A DNA stretch of 64,000 nt from Fimbriiglobus ruber (lineage in GTDB: Bacteria > Planctomycetota > Planctomycetia > Gemmatales > Gemmataceae): contig NZ_NIDE01000008.1 of assembly GCF_002197845.1 (NCBI RefSeq), positions 186,001-250,000 of the forward strand, written 5' to 3'. Below are positions 22,501 through 30,894 of the stretch, in pieces (position 1 is the first letter of the stretch; each line of letters starts with the position of its first letter). The notes below the pieces were generated by a model. It saw only the letters and a program-made list of their open reading frames with translations. It had not been told where the DNA came from and did no database searches. The translations under genes and the position numbers were made by a program.

Positions 22501-22899
22501 CTTTACGCCGACGCCTTTGCCGCGGACCCACGGCTGGCTGAGGACTTCCAACACGAGCATCGTTACAACGCGGCTCGCTACGCGGCCCTGGCCGGCTGTG
22601 GACGGGGCGTAGACGGGGCCACTCTCAGCGAAGAGGAGCGGACTCGGTGGCGCGACCGGGCGCGGGAATGGTTGCGGGCAGACCTGGCTGCGTACGTCGG
22701 GAAAGTGAATGGTGGGGCTGCCGCGGAACGCGCCGCCGTTAATAACACACTGACTCGTTGGCGGAACGAGCCCGATCTGGCAGGACTCCGCGACCAGAAT
22801 TCGCTCGCTCCATTCGCCGCAGACGAGCGGCAAAAGTGCCTGGAATTGTGGAAAGAAGTCGACGCCTTCATCTTGAATACATCCCCGAGCGTTAGCTAG
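19522..22899 (+). CDS. Membrane Ser/Thr protein kinase with TPR sensor region (PknB-like)
   Basis: 1125 aa. A short N-terminal region (1-75) typical of planctomycete kinases precedes the kinase domain at about 77-345. That domain has glycine loop GRGGMGVVY, lysine K108, HRD at 199-201 in HRDLKPANV, DFG at 219-221 and APEQ. One membrane segment lies near 371-393 (GGTLLTVALTCGWLWLLAE). It is followed by a region with several TPR-like units at roughly 600-760 (PAIVHNSLGMVMVKASRREE, PAHNNLGLTLAFMGRHDEAI). The catalytic residues are present, so it should be active. It lies 12 bp after the ECF sigma gene, its likely substrate or partner. Confidence 0.95.
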   Translation: MVSDPRVERAVEAMLDSGCSVREACRDYPELLPQVRERWQRVNAVRVQVGALFPEAGHPAPDTTSPEPSVTSLPRIPGYDIHGVLGRGGMGVVYKALHLVLKRPVALKMLLVGPYARPDERERFQREAVAVAGLRHANIVQVHDVGEYEGRPYFTMEFVDGGSLAQKLAGDPLPAREAASLLATLAGAVHEAHSGGIVHRDLKPANVLLTAVGTPKIGDFGLARRLDEGAGLTQSGTAIGTPSYMAPEQALGKAHAVGPAADVYALGAILYELLTGRPPFRAETAAETVQQVLAQDPVPPSRFNGKLHRDLETICLKCLHKESQHRYPSAAALADDLRRFLNGEAIAARPESRLERVARRVRRRPAFSAALVGGTLLTVALTCGWLWLLAERAATAQTIKAEQAATARAVEDDLQEMVRCEAAASWPEATAALERARVRLGDRGPASLHQHIDQGERDLALVVRLDAVRMRYADSVGGVLAFASLNKEYEEIFHAAGLGGMSDPAELVAARVRDSNIRVALLAALDNWSAREWEPHRQNWVAEVARRADPNPAVWRVRARDPITWRTKTALRDVVAAAPVNDPSVALLLALAQHWKAAGEDPIPFLTQIQKAHPADFWVNFTLGEELRSKGNPAEAVRYLQAALAVRPAAIVHNSLGMVMVKASRREEAVDEYRKALKLDPTATPAHNNLGLTLAFMGRHDEAIDQLRLALSLSPNEPALNYHLGECLVNTGKQVEAVERFRRAIELDPKYVSPQQGLKTTLIRLGRMEEARDVWRKTIEVNPQQHDDRDGYAEFCLFLSREDDYRLACRSLLDRFGANKDPQTAERTGRACLLLPASADEIQRAADLVDRALAADRKLSPVWAYPYYLFAKGLADYRLDRLESAIIILEGPASGVLAPAPQLVLAMAQYRRGRTAAARKTFGAAVSSFNWRASNADNREAWVFHILRREAERMILPNLPAFLEGKYQPQDNDERFALLGACQFANRFRAAARLYADAFAADPRLAEDFQHEHRYNAARYAALAGCGRGVDGATLSEEERTRWRDRAREWLRADLAAYVGKVNGGAAAERAAVNNTLTRWRNEPDLAGLRDQNSLAPFAADERQKCLELWKEVDAFILNTSPSVS

Positions 22900-23231
22900 G
22901 GAGCATTATAATCGTAATAAATTTGATATCGCGAAACCGCGTTGTCCGACGTTTCAATTTGTATTATCAGCTCCTCCTCAAACAATGAGAACAGACTGCC
23001 AGTTCTTATCCGCGCACCCAATGTTTGTTTAGCGTCATACCAGAACGGCACCTGCTCGTCGGAGAATAGCTTTTCAACGCGACTTACTGAAACGGATTTT
23101 GCCTGTAGTATCAGGCGAAGTTTCTTTTCAAAAGAATACACACGCGCAGCGAGAAGCTGACTATAGCATAAATACAGAACCGCGCAAAATATCGCAAAGT
23201 AAACTATCCACTTTAATGCTTTACTTTTCAT
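22896..23231 (-). CDS. Small membrane-anchored hypothetical protein
   Basis: 111 aa from ATG 23231; an ATG ten codons upstream is possible. One N-terminal membrane segment (WIVYFAIFCAVLYLCYSQL) is followed by a charged extracytoplasmic domain of about 80 residues (SRVEKLFSDEQVPFWYDAKQ). Family not recognised. The gene is clearly lower in GC than its neighbours, and its stop overlaps the kinase stop within the palindrome CTAG, so the two genes are strictly convergent. The composition suggests horizontal acquisition. Confidence 0.6.
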   Translation of the reverse strand: MKSKALKWIVYFAIFCAVLYLCYSQLLAARVYSFEKKLRLILQAKSVSVSRVEKLFSDEQVPFWYDAKQTLGARIRTGSLFSLFEEELIIQIETSDNAVSRYQIYYDYNAP

Positions 23232-23630
23232 GGCAGTCTGATTGGTTTTATTTATTTGCACTATCTATTTTGCAATTGACATCTGACCGGACTTCATTAA
23301 CTAATTCTTGATCCTATCCAATAAAATGTTTGGACCAAAGAATTTTCCCTGGATTTCCTTGCACACGCAGGACAGCAAATAGCCCCGGCCCCTTTCATCT
23401 CGGGTTGCAGGGGCATCTGTCTCATTTCGCGCGGTGTCCACCCGCCGCGCTTAGAGAAACGAACAAGCTGGCCAGCGCCCTTTGGCCGTCATCCCAATAC
23501 CCAGCCGTGGTCGTCATCTCCTCTCCGGCTCGGCGCGGGTGGAGGGAAACGTTGTCCGTTGCCGGCTGCCCACCGATACGGCTGCCGGAGTGAAGCAAGC
23601 CCGTGGACCGTTAATCGAGGAGTTCCCGCC
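23232..23630. other. AT-rich then GC-rich intergenic region
   Basis: About 400 bp. The left half (to about 23330) continues the low-GC composition of the small membrane gene and should hold its promoter. The right half holds the promoter of the membrane protein at 23631. No gene or repeat recognised. Confidence 0.5.
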
Positions 23631-24149
23631 ATGTCAGCGTTCGTCATCCTTCACACAGTCGTCAGCATTCTGCCGATCGGCTTCGGCTTTTATGCGTACA
23701 TCCGCGATGGGAAAATCGATCCGCGAAACCGCGTCGGCATGCTTTACGTCGTCACAATGCTGGCGGGCACGGTGAGTTCGTTCGGCTTCATTGCGACTCT
23801 CGGATTCACGCCGGGTCAGGTTCTGACTCTCATCACGCTCGCCCTCCTGGTCTTCGGAATGATTACTGTTCGCGGCCACTGGCGGAACGCGGGATACGTC
23901 CAGACGATCTGCCTCTCCACGAGTTTCCTGCTGCTCATGGTGTTCGCGTCGACCGAGACGCTTAAACGGGTGCCGCCCGGCGAGCCCTTCGCGACTGGCC
24001 CGGCCGACCCGTCGCTGATCCCCGTGCGCCTCGGACTGTTAGTCTTGTACGCGATCGGTTTGGGCTACCAGTTGCTGAAATTGCGGGCCGCGAACGGGCA
24101 ACACCGCGTTACCGTTCAGCCGGAAGGTCCGGCGGCCGAGATGATGTAG
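23631..24149 (+). CDS. Four-helix integral membrane protein, function unknown
   Basis: 172 aa from ATG 23631, with GAGGAG about 11 nt upstream. Four hydrophobic segments are visible (VILHTVVSILPIGFGFYAYI, then one near YVVTMLAGTVSSFGFIATLG, one near FLLLMVFASTETL and one near LGLLVLYAIGLGYQLL). It resembles the general DUF2306-like class of small bacterial membrane proteins, but I cannot name the family with certainty. It lies about 200 bp upstream of an EmrA/EmrB pair in the same direction. Confidence 0.7.
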   Translation: MSAFVILHTVVSILPIGFGFYAYIRDGKIDPRNRVGMLYVVTMLAGTVSSFGFIATLGFTPGQVLTLITLALLVFGMITVRGHWRNAGYVQTICLSTSFLLLMVFASTETLKRVPPGEPFATGPADPSLIPVRLGLLVLYAIGLGYQLLKLRAANGQHRVTVQPEGPAAEMM

Positions 24150-24217
24150 GACAAGGGGAAGTGGGGTCCAAAATCGGAGTCGTTTCGTGGGATGCCACAA
24201 CGGTAACGGATGGCCGG

Positions 24218-24281
24218 TTTGGTCTCCTGAGCCGGGTGAAACCCGGGGGGCACCGGCCGGCACCCGGCTCAAAAGACCAAA
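24218..24281. promoter_or_regulatory. Imperfect 21-bp inverted repeat upstream of the efflux genes
   Basis: Arms 24218-24238 and 24261-24281 are complementary with 2 mismatches in 21, separated by a 22-nt G/C-rich loop. It lies 66 bp before the emrA-like start. It could be an operator for a regulator, an attenuator-type hairpin, or the terminator of the preceding gene, although no T-run follows. Confidence 0.5.
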
Positions 24282-24346
24282 TCCTGGACTCCTATGGTGT
24301 TGTCGCGTCAAGCCTGACCTTTTCAAAATTCACGGCGAACGAACGC

Positions 24347-25834
24347 ATGAATACGAGCGTTGCTGCTCCAGAGGAGCACACCAGCGGGGCAACCAAACCT
24401 GTCCCGTCTACTCCAACCACCTCGGACGCCGGGCCGAAGCTCCCGCGCGTCTGGAAACGCTGGGCTATAGGCATCGTTTCTCTGGTCGGTCTGGCAGTCG
24501 CGGGCTGGCTGATCGTGCCCACAGTCGAGACGGCTCTGAACACCGTTTCGACCGACGACGCCTACGTGAACGGGCACGTCACGTTCGTCGCACCGCGGGT
24601 GTCGGGTCAGGTGCTGCGGGTGCTGGTCGACGATAACTACCGCGTGAAGGCCGGCGAATTGTTGGTCGAACTCGATCCCGAGCCGTACCAGATTCAGGTC
24701 AATTTGAAAAAAGCGGCAGTGACCGCGGCCGAGGCCGACCGGCGGGCGGCCGAAGCCGAGGTTCGCGGGCTGCTCGCACAATTGCGGAGCCAGCGGTGGA
24801 AACTCCAGACGGCCATGGAGCAGGTCGACAATCAAGTCGCCCTCCTCAACGCCCGGGCGGCCGCCCTCCGCAGCAAGGAAGCGACCCTCGAACGAGCCAA
24901 CGCCGACCTGGCCCGCTTGAAAGAAACGTTCGGCAAGGGGGCGTCGGCCCGGCAGGAATTGGACGCGGGGATCGAGGCCGCCGGGGTGGCGGAGGCGCAG
25001 GTCAAGCAGGCCGCCCAGGAGGTGTACGAGGTGCGGGTGACCCTCGGTCTCCCGCCGCGTCCGGCCAGCGGGTCGCTGACCGCCGTGCCCGCCGATTTGA
25101 ACCAGACGTTCTCGACCGTTCGCCAGACCGTCGCGGATTTCATCCACATCGCGGCCCAGGTCGGCCTGCCGCTCAACCGGTCCGAAGCGACGCCGACGGA
25201 GGTTCTGGAGGAGTTTCGGAGCCGGGACGCGGCCCGGGACGTGGACCGAATCTTCGCCGCTCTGATCCCGGAAGCGCCGGCGGTGAAGCAGGCCGATGCC
25301 AAGCTCATGCAGGCGCGGCGGGATCTCGACCAGGCGGAGTTGAACCTTCGCTACTGCCGGGTCTACGCCGAGATCGACGGCGTCGTGACCCGGCGGAACG
25401 TGAACCGCGGGAACAACATCCTGGCAGGCCAGCAAGTGATGGCGGTTCGGTCGCTGACCGAGATCTGGATCGACGCCAACTACAAAGAAACCCAGATCGC
25501 TCCACTGAAGATCGGCCAGCGGGTGGACGTTTATGCCGACACTTACGGGAGTCGGCGGACGTTCCGCGGACGGATCACCGGATTCACCAACGGCACCGGC
25601 TCGACCCTGGCGCTGTTACCGGCCCAGAACGCGACCGGGAACTTCGTCAAGGTCGTGCAACGGCTCCCGGTCCGGATCGAACTGGAGGACTACGACCCGG
25701 AAGTAGACACGCTGTACGCCGGGCTGTCGGTCACCCCGTACGTGTACTACAAAGATCAGTCGGCGGGCCCCAACGCCGGCCGCCGGCTCCAGGACTTGGC
25801 CCGGCCGGGGACGCCCGGAGAGAACCGGCCATGA
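24347..25834 (+). CDS. emrA: HlyD/EmrA-family membrane fusion protein
   Basis: 495 aa from ATG 24347; the longer frame upstream reads through the inverted repeat and has no conserved content. One N-terminal membrane helix (IGIVSLVGLAVAGWLIVP) is followed by the EmrA signature VSTDDAYVNGHVTFVAPRVS and VSGQVLRVLVDDNYRVKAG. A long alpha-helical hairpin then passes to the second lipoyl half and beta barrel (AEIDGVVTRRNVNRGNNI; EIWIDANYKETQIAPLKIGQ). It is the periplasmic adaptor of a tripartite drug/proton efflux pump. It overlaps the transporter gene by 4 bp (ATGA), which implies translational coupling. Confidence 0.93.
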   Translation: MNTSVAAPEEHTSGATKPVPSTPTTSDAGPKLPRVWKRWAIGIVSLVGLAVAGWLIVPTVETALNTVSTDDAYVNGHVTFVAPRVSGQVLRVLVDDNYRVKAGELLVELDPEPYQIQVNLKKAAVTAAEADRRAAEAEVRGLLAQLRSQRWKLQTAMEQVDNQVALLNARAAALRSKEATLERANADLARLKETFGKGASARQELDAGIEAAGVAEAQVKQAAQEVYEVRVTLGLPPRPASGSLTAVPADLNQTFSTVRQTVADFIHIAAQVGLPLNRSEATPTEVLEEFRSRDAARDVDRIFAALIPEAPAVKQADAKLMQARRDLDQAELNLRYCRVYAEIDGVVTRRNVNRGNNILAGQQVMAVRSLTEIWIDANYKETQIAPLKIGQRVDVYADTYGSRRTFRGRITGFTNGTGSTLALLPAQNATGNFVKVVQRLPVRIELEDYDPEVDTLYAGLSVTPYVYYKDQSAGPNAGRRLQDLARPGTPGENRP

Positions 25835-27423
25835 GTACCGTCGCCGCCACGCGGGCCACTAACCCCTGGCTGGTCGCCATCGCCGTCGTCGTGCCGACAT
25901 TCATGGAAGTGCTCGACACGACGATCGCGAACGTTGCCCTGCGGTACATCGCTGGCGGGCTCTCGGCCGCCCAGGTCGACAGTGAGTGGGTGATTACCAG
26001 TTATCTGGCCGCGAACGCGATCGTCCTGCCGATGTCCGGGTGGCTGCTCAGTCGGCTCGGGCGGCGGAACTACTTCCTCATTTCCGTTGCCGGTTTCACT
26101 TTCAGTTCACTGATGTGCGGGTTGTCGACCAGTCTGGAAGAATTGATTCTGTTCCGGGTCTTCCAAGGGTTATTCGGGGGCGGCCTGCAACCTTGTACGC
26201 AGGGGATTCTGCTGGACACGTTCCCGGAGGAGAAGCGGGGGCTGGGGCTGACCATGTTCGCCGTTGCCGCCCTCATCGCCCCGATCATCGGCCCGACCCT
26301 CGGCGGCTACATCACGGACAATTACTCGTGGGTCTGGATTTTCTTCATTAACGTGCCCGTCGGTCTCATCGCGATGGGCGCTTGTTGGATGCTGGTGAAA
26401 GACCCGCCCTATCTGGTCGCGGAGCGTGCTGCCAAACGGAATAACCCGGTCGGGTTCGATATTATCGGGCTGGCGCTTCTGGTGGTGTCGGTCGTGTGCT
26501 GGGAGGTCGTGCTGAGCAAGGGCCAGGAATGGGACTGGTTCGGCGACCCGTTCTGGCGCGTTCAGACTCTTGCCGGGCTCTTCGTGGTGTGCCTCGGCGG
26601 ATTGATCGTGTGGGAACTTCGCCACCCGGCCCCACTGGTCAACCTCCGCCCGCTGGCCGACCGCAATTTCGCGGTCGCGGCGCTGGTGATCGCCTGCGCG
26701 TACGCGGTTCTCTACGGCCAAACGACATCCCTACCGAGCATGTTGCAAACCCTGTTCGGCTACGACGCAACCCACTCCGGCCTGGTGTTGTCGCCGTCCG
26801 GAGCATTCGCCATTCTCCTGATGCCGGTCGTGGCGATCCTGCTCGGGCGGGGCACCGACGCGCGGTGGCTGGTGATGGCCGGACTGGCGTTAATGGCCGC
26901 CGGCAACTTCTGGCTCAGTCGGATGAATCTGGACATCGGTCCGTGGGATGTGGTCTGGCCGCGGGTCGTGACGATCGCCGGCCTGTCGCTGGTGTTCACG
27001 CCGTTGACGGTGGCCGCGTACCAGAACATCCCGTTGCCCCTCCAGGGAGCAGCGGTCGGGGTATTTAGTCTGCTGCGAAACGAAGGGGGAAGTGTCGGAA
27101 CGTCAGTGGCACAGACGATCGAGGAACGACGGGAGCAGTTCCACCTCTTACGCCTCAACGAGTTCTTGGACCCGTTGAACCCGGCCCTGGCGGACTATTT
27201 GGCGAATCTCCGTCCGGGACTCATTGCCAACGTCGGCGATCCGGTGACGGCCGACCAGCTGGGCTACCAAATCGTTGACAACCTCCGCCTTCAACAAGCG
27301 GCGTCACTATCGTATTTCGATGTGTTCCTGGCATTTGCGGCAGTCGCCGGGGTTCTCTGCCCGCTCATACTCCTGATGCGTCGTTCCGTCGCCAAGAAGG
27401 GTGCCCACCTCGTGGCCGACTGA
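25831..27423 (+). CDS. emrB: DHA2-family (EmrB/QacA) multidrug MFS transporter
   Basis: 530 aa, with many hydrophobic segments consistent with the 14-TM DHA2 layout. The family motif near the start is PTFMEVLDTTIANVALRYIA, and motif A is present as GWLLSRLGRRN. A mid-chain helix-rich stretch reads GPTLGGYITDNYSWVWIFFI, matching motif C of drug:H+ antiporters. It should export drugs or toxic organics across the inner membrane, working with the EmrA-like adaptor just upstream. The start overlaps the adaptor stop. Confidence 0.94.
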   Translation: MSTVAATRATNPWLVAIAVVVPTFMEVLDTTIANVALRYIAGGLSAAQVDSEWVITSYLAANAIVLPMSGWLLSRLGRRNYFLISVAGFTFSSLMCGLSTSLEELILFRVFQGLFGGGLQPCTQGILLDTFPEEKRGLGLTMFAVAALIAPIIGPTLGGYITDNYSWVWIFFINVPVGLIAMGACWMLVKDPPYLVAERAAKRNNPVGFDIIGLALLVVSVVCWEVVLSKGQEWDWFGDPFWRVQTLAGLFVVCLGGLIVWELRHPAPLVNLRPLADRNFAVAALVIACAYAVLYGQTTSLPSMLQTLFGYDATHSGLVLSPSGAFAILLMPVVAILLGRGTDARWLVMAGLALMAAGNFWLSRMNLDIGPWDVVWPRVVTIAGLSLVFTPLTVAAYQNIPLPLQGAAVGVFSLLRNEGGSVGTSVAQTIEERREQFHLLRLNEFLDPLNPALADYLANLRPGLIANVGDPVTADQLGYQIVDNLRLQQAASLSYFDVFLAFAAVAGVLCPLILLMRRSVAKKGAHLVAD

Positions 27424-27445
27424 ATCGGCACTCGCTCGACCGAGG

Positions 27446-27480
27446 AAAAAAATCCGTGCCCCGATTTCGCTCGGGGCACG
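27446..27480 (-). terminator. Rho-independent terminator of the receiver-domain gene
   Basis: Perfect 10-bp stem (27455-27464 with 27471-27480) and a 6-nt loop. On the minus strand it is followed by seven T residues (plus-strand A7 at 27446-27452). It lies 60 bp after the stop of the minus-strand receiver gene and after the convergent emrB-like gene. Confidence 0.85.
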
Positions 27481-27539
27481 TGGATCGGACGATTTCCATT
27501 GCGAGAGCCGACTTGCGCGGCAGCGATCGAGAAGGGCCG

Positions 27540-28049
27540 TTATTCTTCGGCGTCGAGTATCTCACGAACCCGGGTCGTAAGAGTTGTCGGCGAGAATGGT
27601 TTGGGAAGGATCGCGGCTTGCTGGCCGGGGAGTCCGCTCGAGAGATCGGCCGAGGAGAATTGGCCCGAGATGTAAATCACGCGGACCATCGGGCGGTCCC
27701 CACGCAACTGGGCGACGAATTCGTCGGCCGGCAGTCCGGGCATCCGCACGTCGGTAATCGTCAGATGAATCGTGCCTTTGTAGCCGCGGGCGAGCGCGAG
27801 CGCTTCGTGGCCGTTACAGGCGTCCAGGACCGTGTACCCGCGGGTCTGCAGCGCCCGTGTGATCAACGTCCGGATCATTCGTTCGTCGTCGACCACCAGG
27901 ATCACTTCGGTCGCGATCCTGGTCTTGGTGCCCGCTACGGATGGATCGGTGACACAGGTGCCGCGAGAAGCCTGCGCCTGCTTGGCGGGCTCGCGACCGG
28001 TCACAAAATCACTCAAAGCATCGGCGGCTCTTCCGTGAAGGTGGCCCAT
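27540..28049 (-). CDS. Stand-alone receiver-domain (CheY-like) response regulator
   Basis: 169 aa. An unstructured N-terminal extension of about 45 residues precedes one receiver domain: VILVVDDERMIR with the acidic pair, TITDVRMPG with the phospho-acceptor aspartate, YISGQF and ILPKPFSP with the conserved lysine. No output domain follows, so it probably acts by protein contact or as a phosphorelay member. No kinase is adjacent; the partner is elsewhere. Single-gene transcript with its own terminator at 27446-27480. Confidence 0.9.
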   Translation of the reverse strand: MGHLHGRAADALSDFVTGREPAKQAQASRGTCVTDPSVAGTKTRIATEVILVVDDERMIRTLITRALQTRGYTVLDACNGHEALALARGYKGTIHLTITDVRMPGLPADEFVAQLRGDRPMVRVIYISGQFSSADLSSGLPGQQAAILPKPFSPTTLTTRVREILDAEE

Positions 28050-28491
28050 AGTGGTCGTCTGCCCATTCCGGCGCCCCCTCGGCTAACCGGGTTGGTGGAA
28101 GAGACTCGCGCGGGCGGTTATGAGAGCCGGGCGTTAGGCTCTCATACAACGGCAGCCGGGCGAACTCACACGACGTTGGCCACACGCTCCGAGCGCGAAG
28201 CGGTTGGTTAGGGAGACAACCGCTTTCAGGGCAGCACTCGAGGTGCGATTCCCTGGACCAACGCGTCTATTCACTCTAAATGAGATTGTCGGTGCGTGTC
28301 GGAAAAAAACTGATGATCTGTCGCATTTCTCGACACTTTGTTCTTCTCATTTGGTTATCACATTGATTTGTCTCACCCGCCCTCACTGCCCGTATTGACG
28401 CAGGCGGGCGAGCGGTGGTACTGGATAGCGGTTTGGCAGCGGTGCGCCCGGGTGGGCCGCCCGTAACCGACCCCGGCTTTTGGAGGTTCTC
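28050..28491. promoter_or_regulatory. Divergent intergenic region with a small hairpin
   Basis: About 440 bp between divergently read genes, so it should hold both promoters. A 9-bp inverted repeat (28120-28128 with 28137-28145, 8-nt loop) is the only structure seen. No small gene recognised. Confidence 0.45.
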
Positions 28492-29166
28492 ATGTCCCGC
28501 ATTACATTGGCTTTGCTGGCTTTGATCGCCATCCCCACACTCGCGACCGCGGCCCCGCCTGCCGGCGACACCCTGCGTGCGGCGGACGAGGTTCTCATCG
28601 AACTCAACGCGGTCCCGGCCAAGTGCATCCCGCGGGCCTTGCTCGAACACGCCGAGGCGGTAGCGATCATCCCGCACGTGATCCGGGCCGGACTCATCAT
28701 CGGCGGGCGGGAGGGGCACGGGGTCGTCGTCATCAAGGACCAGAAGGGGTGGGGCGACATTCGGTTCATCGAGCTGAACGGGGCCAGTGTGGGATTTCAG
28801 GCCGGCGTACAGTCGTCGGACGTCGTCCTCGTGTTCAAGACGCGGGGCGGGCTCGAACGGTTACTGGAGGGCAAGAAGAAGCTGACGCTGGGAGGAGATC
28901 TGGCGGTGGCGGCCGGCCCACTCGGACGGGAAGCGTCGGCCGAGACGGACGCGCGACTCAAAGCCGAGGTCGTCTCGTACTCCCGCAGCCACGGCCTCTT
29001 CGCGGGTGTGTCGCTGGACGGCGTCGTTCTCTCGATCGACCATGCAACGAACGACCGGTTCATCCGCGACGCCGGCCCGGAAACCCACAAGGCGGCCGAA
29101 GCACTCAAGATCAAGCTGGCGGAACTCACCGCGGAAAGACTGCCGCCGCCACCAGTGCGGCGCTAA
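28492..29166 (+). CDS. Secreted SYLF (Ysc84) lipid-binding domain protein
   Basis: 224 aa from ATG 28492, with a good GGAGG 6-10 nt upstream. Signal peptide MSRITLALLALIAIPTLATA. The SYLF-type core is visible as IPRALLEHAEAVAIIPHVIR, then GGREGHGVVVIKD, GFQAGVQSSDVVLVF, GGDLAVAAGPLGR and FAGVSLDGVVLSID. In other organisms this domain binds phosphoinositides and membranes; bacterial members are exported proteins of poorly known role. Monocistronic by spacing. Length is normal for the family. Confidence 0.92.
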   Translation: MSRITLALLALIAIPTLATAAPPAGDTLRAADEVLIELNAVPAKCIPRALLEHAEAVAIIPHVIRAGLIIGGREGHGVVVIKDQKGWGDIRFIELNGASVGFQAGVQSSDVVLVFKTRGGLERLLEGKKKLTLGGDLAVAAGPLGREASAETDARLKAEVVSYSRSHGLFAGVSLDGVVLSIDHATNDRFIRDAGPETHKAAEALKIKLAELTAERLPPPPVRR

Positions 29167-29274
29167 TAGCCGACACTTCGCAGGGCCCATTCGGACGTAC
29201 CAGCTTGCTGAGATGAGTGGGGAATAGTCAGGGAGCAAAACCTATCGCGCTTCCCGCAGTATCGCGGTTCCGTG

Positions 29275-30788
29275 GGGTGTGTTCAAAGTTTGTCGGTAGG
29301 TTTTTACGCGGCCAACGTTTTGGGGGTTGCCGCCGGTCGTGTCCTCGGGTGGGTGGCCCAGAACCCGTCCCAGAACGCGGGGCCACTTTGGTAGATGGCC
29401 CGCAACGCGGCGACGGCCGCGGCCCCGTTCACCGTCCACCGCATCCCGGCTCCCTTCAACCGGGCTCCGACGACTTTACACCCGGCTTCCGTCGGTCCAC
29501 TCCCGAGGTCGTACCCGGCCGCACGGTACGCCGGGTAATCGGTCCGGTGAAGGGTTCCGTCGAAGTACCCGAGGAGTAATCGCCGGGCCTCGTCGGCCGC
29601 GTCCCCGACGGCAACGGCTGGTCCCGAATCCACGCCACGAACCCGGCCCACCGCGGTCGTACAACGTGCCCTTGGCCCGGTCCACCCACGACTCCCGCGT
29701 GGCCTCGTCGGCCCACACCGCCCGGGCATACGTGTGGAGGTGTTCGACCGCGTGATACCAGTCCAGGATGCACAACAACCCGTCGTCGAAATGCCGCCGT
29801 AATCCGGCTTCCAACCCGTTCCCGGCGTCCGACACCGCGATCACCCGGTCGACGCGGCCGAACCCGCGGGCAATGGCCCGCTGACGCAACCCCGCACACA
29901 CCTGGTCGAGGTTCCAATCCGTCACGTACTCGGTCCCCGTCTTGTCCGGCGTGTACACCAGCCCGATGTACAGCATCCGGCTGTCCGCCTGCGTTCCGTC
30001 CGGGTGTTGGATCGGGACGCGGAACGCATCCAACCCGAGATACCCGATCGTCGTCGTCTGGTCCGGGGCGGTGAAATCCCAGGCCGGTTGGGGCGGGGAC
30101 GGGACCACCACGCTCCCCGCCCGGGTCCGGGCGATCCACTCCTGGCCGGCCCGCTCGGTCGCCCGCCAGACGGTCCCGGCCGACACCCGCCGACCGGCGA
30201 AACGGCGGAGCAAGTCGTCGGCCCCGTCGGCGAACGAGGCCAGCACTCCGGCCAAGGTGACCAACGGCCGGAACCCCGGGCTGAGGGCGTCGGCTTGCAG
30301 CCCCAGGGTGGCGTCGGCCGGACACGTCCCGGTCTGACACGCCCGGCAGTGGTAGTACGCTCGGGACACGTCGACATCCCCGGTCAAGGTCACGATCCGG
30401 CGGGACCGCCAGGCGTGGAACCGGGCGTCCGCCCGGCACCCGGGCACACGATGCTCGACCCCTGGTACCCCCTTTTTTCCGGGCCTCGAGCCCGGTCTGG
30501 TGGGCCGTCGTGGCCAGGTCATGGGCGGCGTCCCGGAGCCGATACTCGATGTCCCCGAACAGTTCGGTGTCCGGGCGATCGACCAACTGCTCGGCCATCC
30601 GCCGGAGAGCGTCCTCGGCCGCCGGGCGGAGTTGGGTCAGAAGAGCTTCGATACGGGCGTGGCGGTCGGGAGTCGGAGACATGGTGCCCATCCTGGTCGA
30701 AATGTCCGGCCCGGTCACGAGTTCGGGCCGCTTCCCCGAACGTACCCGACACCCATCCATTTTGCACCCACTAACTTGGAACACCCCC
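29275..30788 (-). mobile_element. Degenerate ISKra4-like insertion sequence with 9-bp target duplication
   Basis: About 1514 bp. The 9-bp sequence GGTTCCGTG flanks both sides (29266-29274 and 30789-30797). The ends are related inverted repeats: GGGTGTGTTCAAAGTTTG on the left, and GGGGGTGTTCCAAGTTAG as the complement of the right end. Different in sequence from the two ISKra4 copies further right, but with the same layout. The transposase has several frameshifts, so this copy is probably dead. Confidence 0.8.
29304..30682 (-). pseudogene. Frameshifted ISKra4-family transposase
   Basis: The N-terminal part from ATG 30682 (MSPTPDRHARIEALLTQLRP) runs to a GGAAAAAAGGGGG tract, where ISKra4 transposases normally shift -1 to reach the GYQGSSIVCP sequence. 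A further shift then leads into the main DDE part (RAYYHCRACQTGTCPADATL; IGYLGLDAFRVPI; CILDWYHAVEHLHTYARAVW). Two more indels near 29665 and 29620 are needed to reach the C-terminus (GYFDGTLHRTDYPAYRAAGY, GSGPTEAGCKVVGARLKGAG). Catalytic blocks remain recognisable, but no intact frame exists even allowing one programmed shift. Confidence 0.85.
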
Positions 30789-30894
30789 GGTTCCGTGGCC
30801 TGCGGGAGATTTTGATTGATCTTTCCTTAGACCGAGAAAACAATAGCAGAAAGCCAAGAGCCCGTTGAGTTTGAAGACGGTTCTGAGATTGCGG

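Noticed and set aside
24796-27423. 875-codon frame extending the EmrB-like gene upstream
   Set aside because: The upstream 345 codons are the shadow frame of the EmrA-like gene; the ATGA overlap at 25831 gives the family start.
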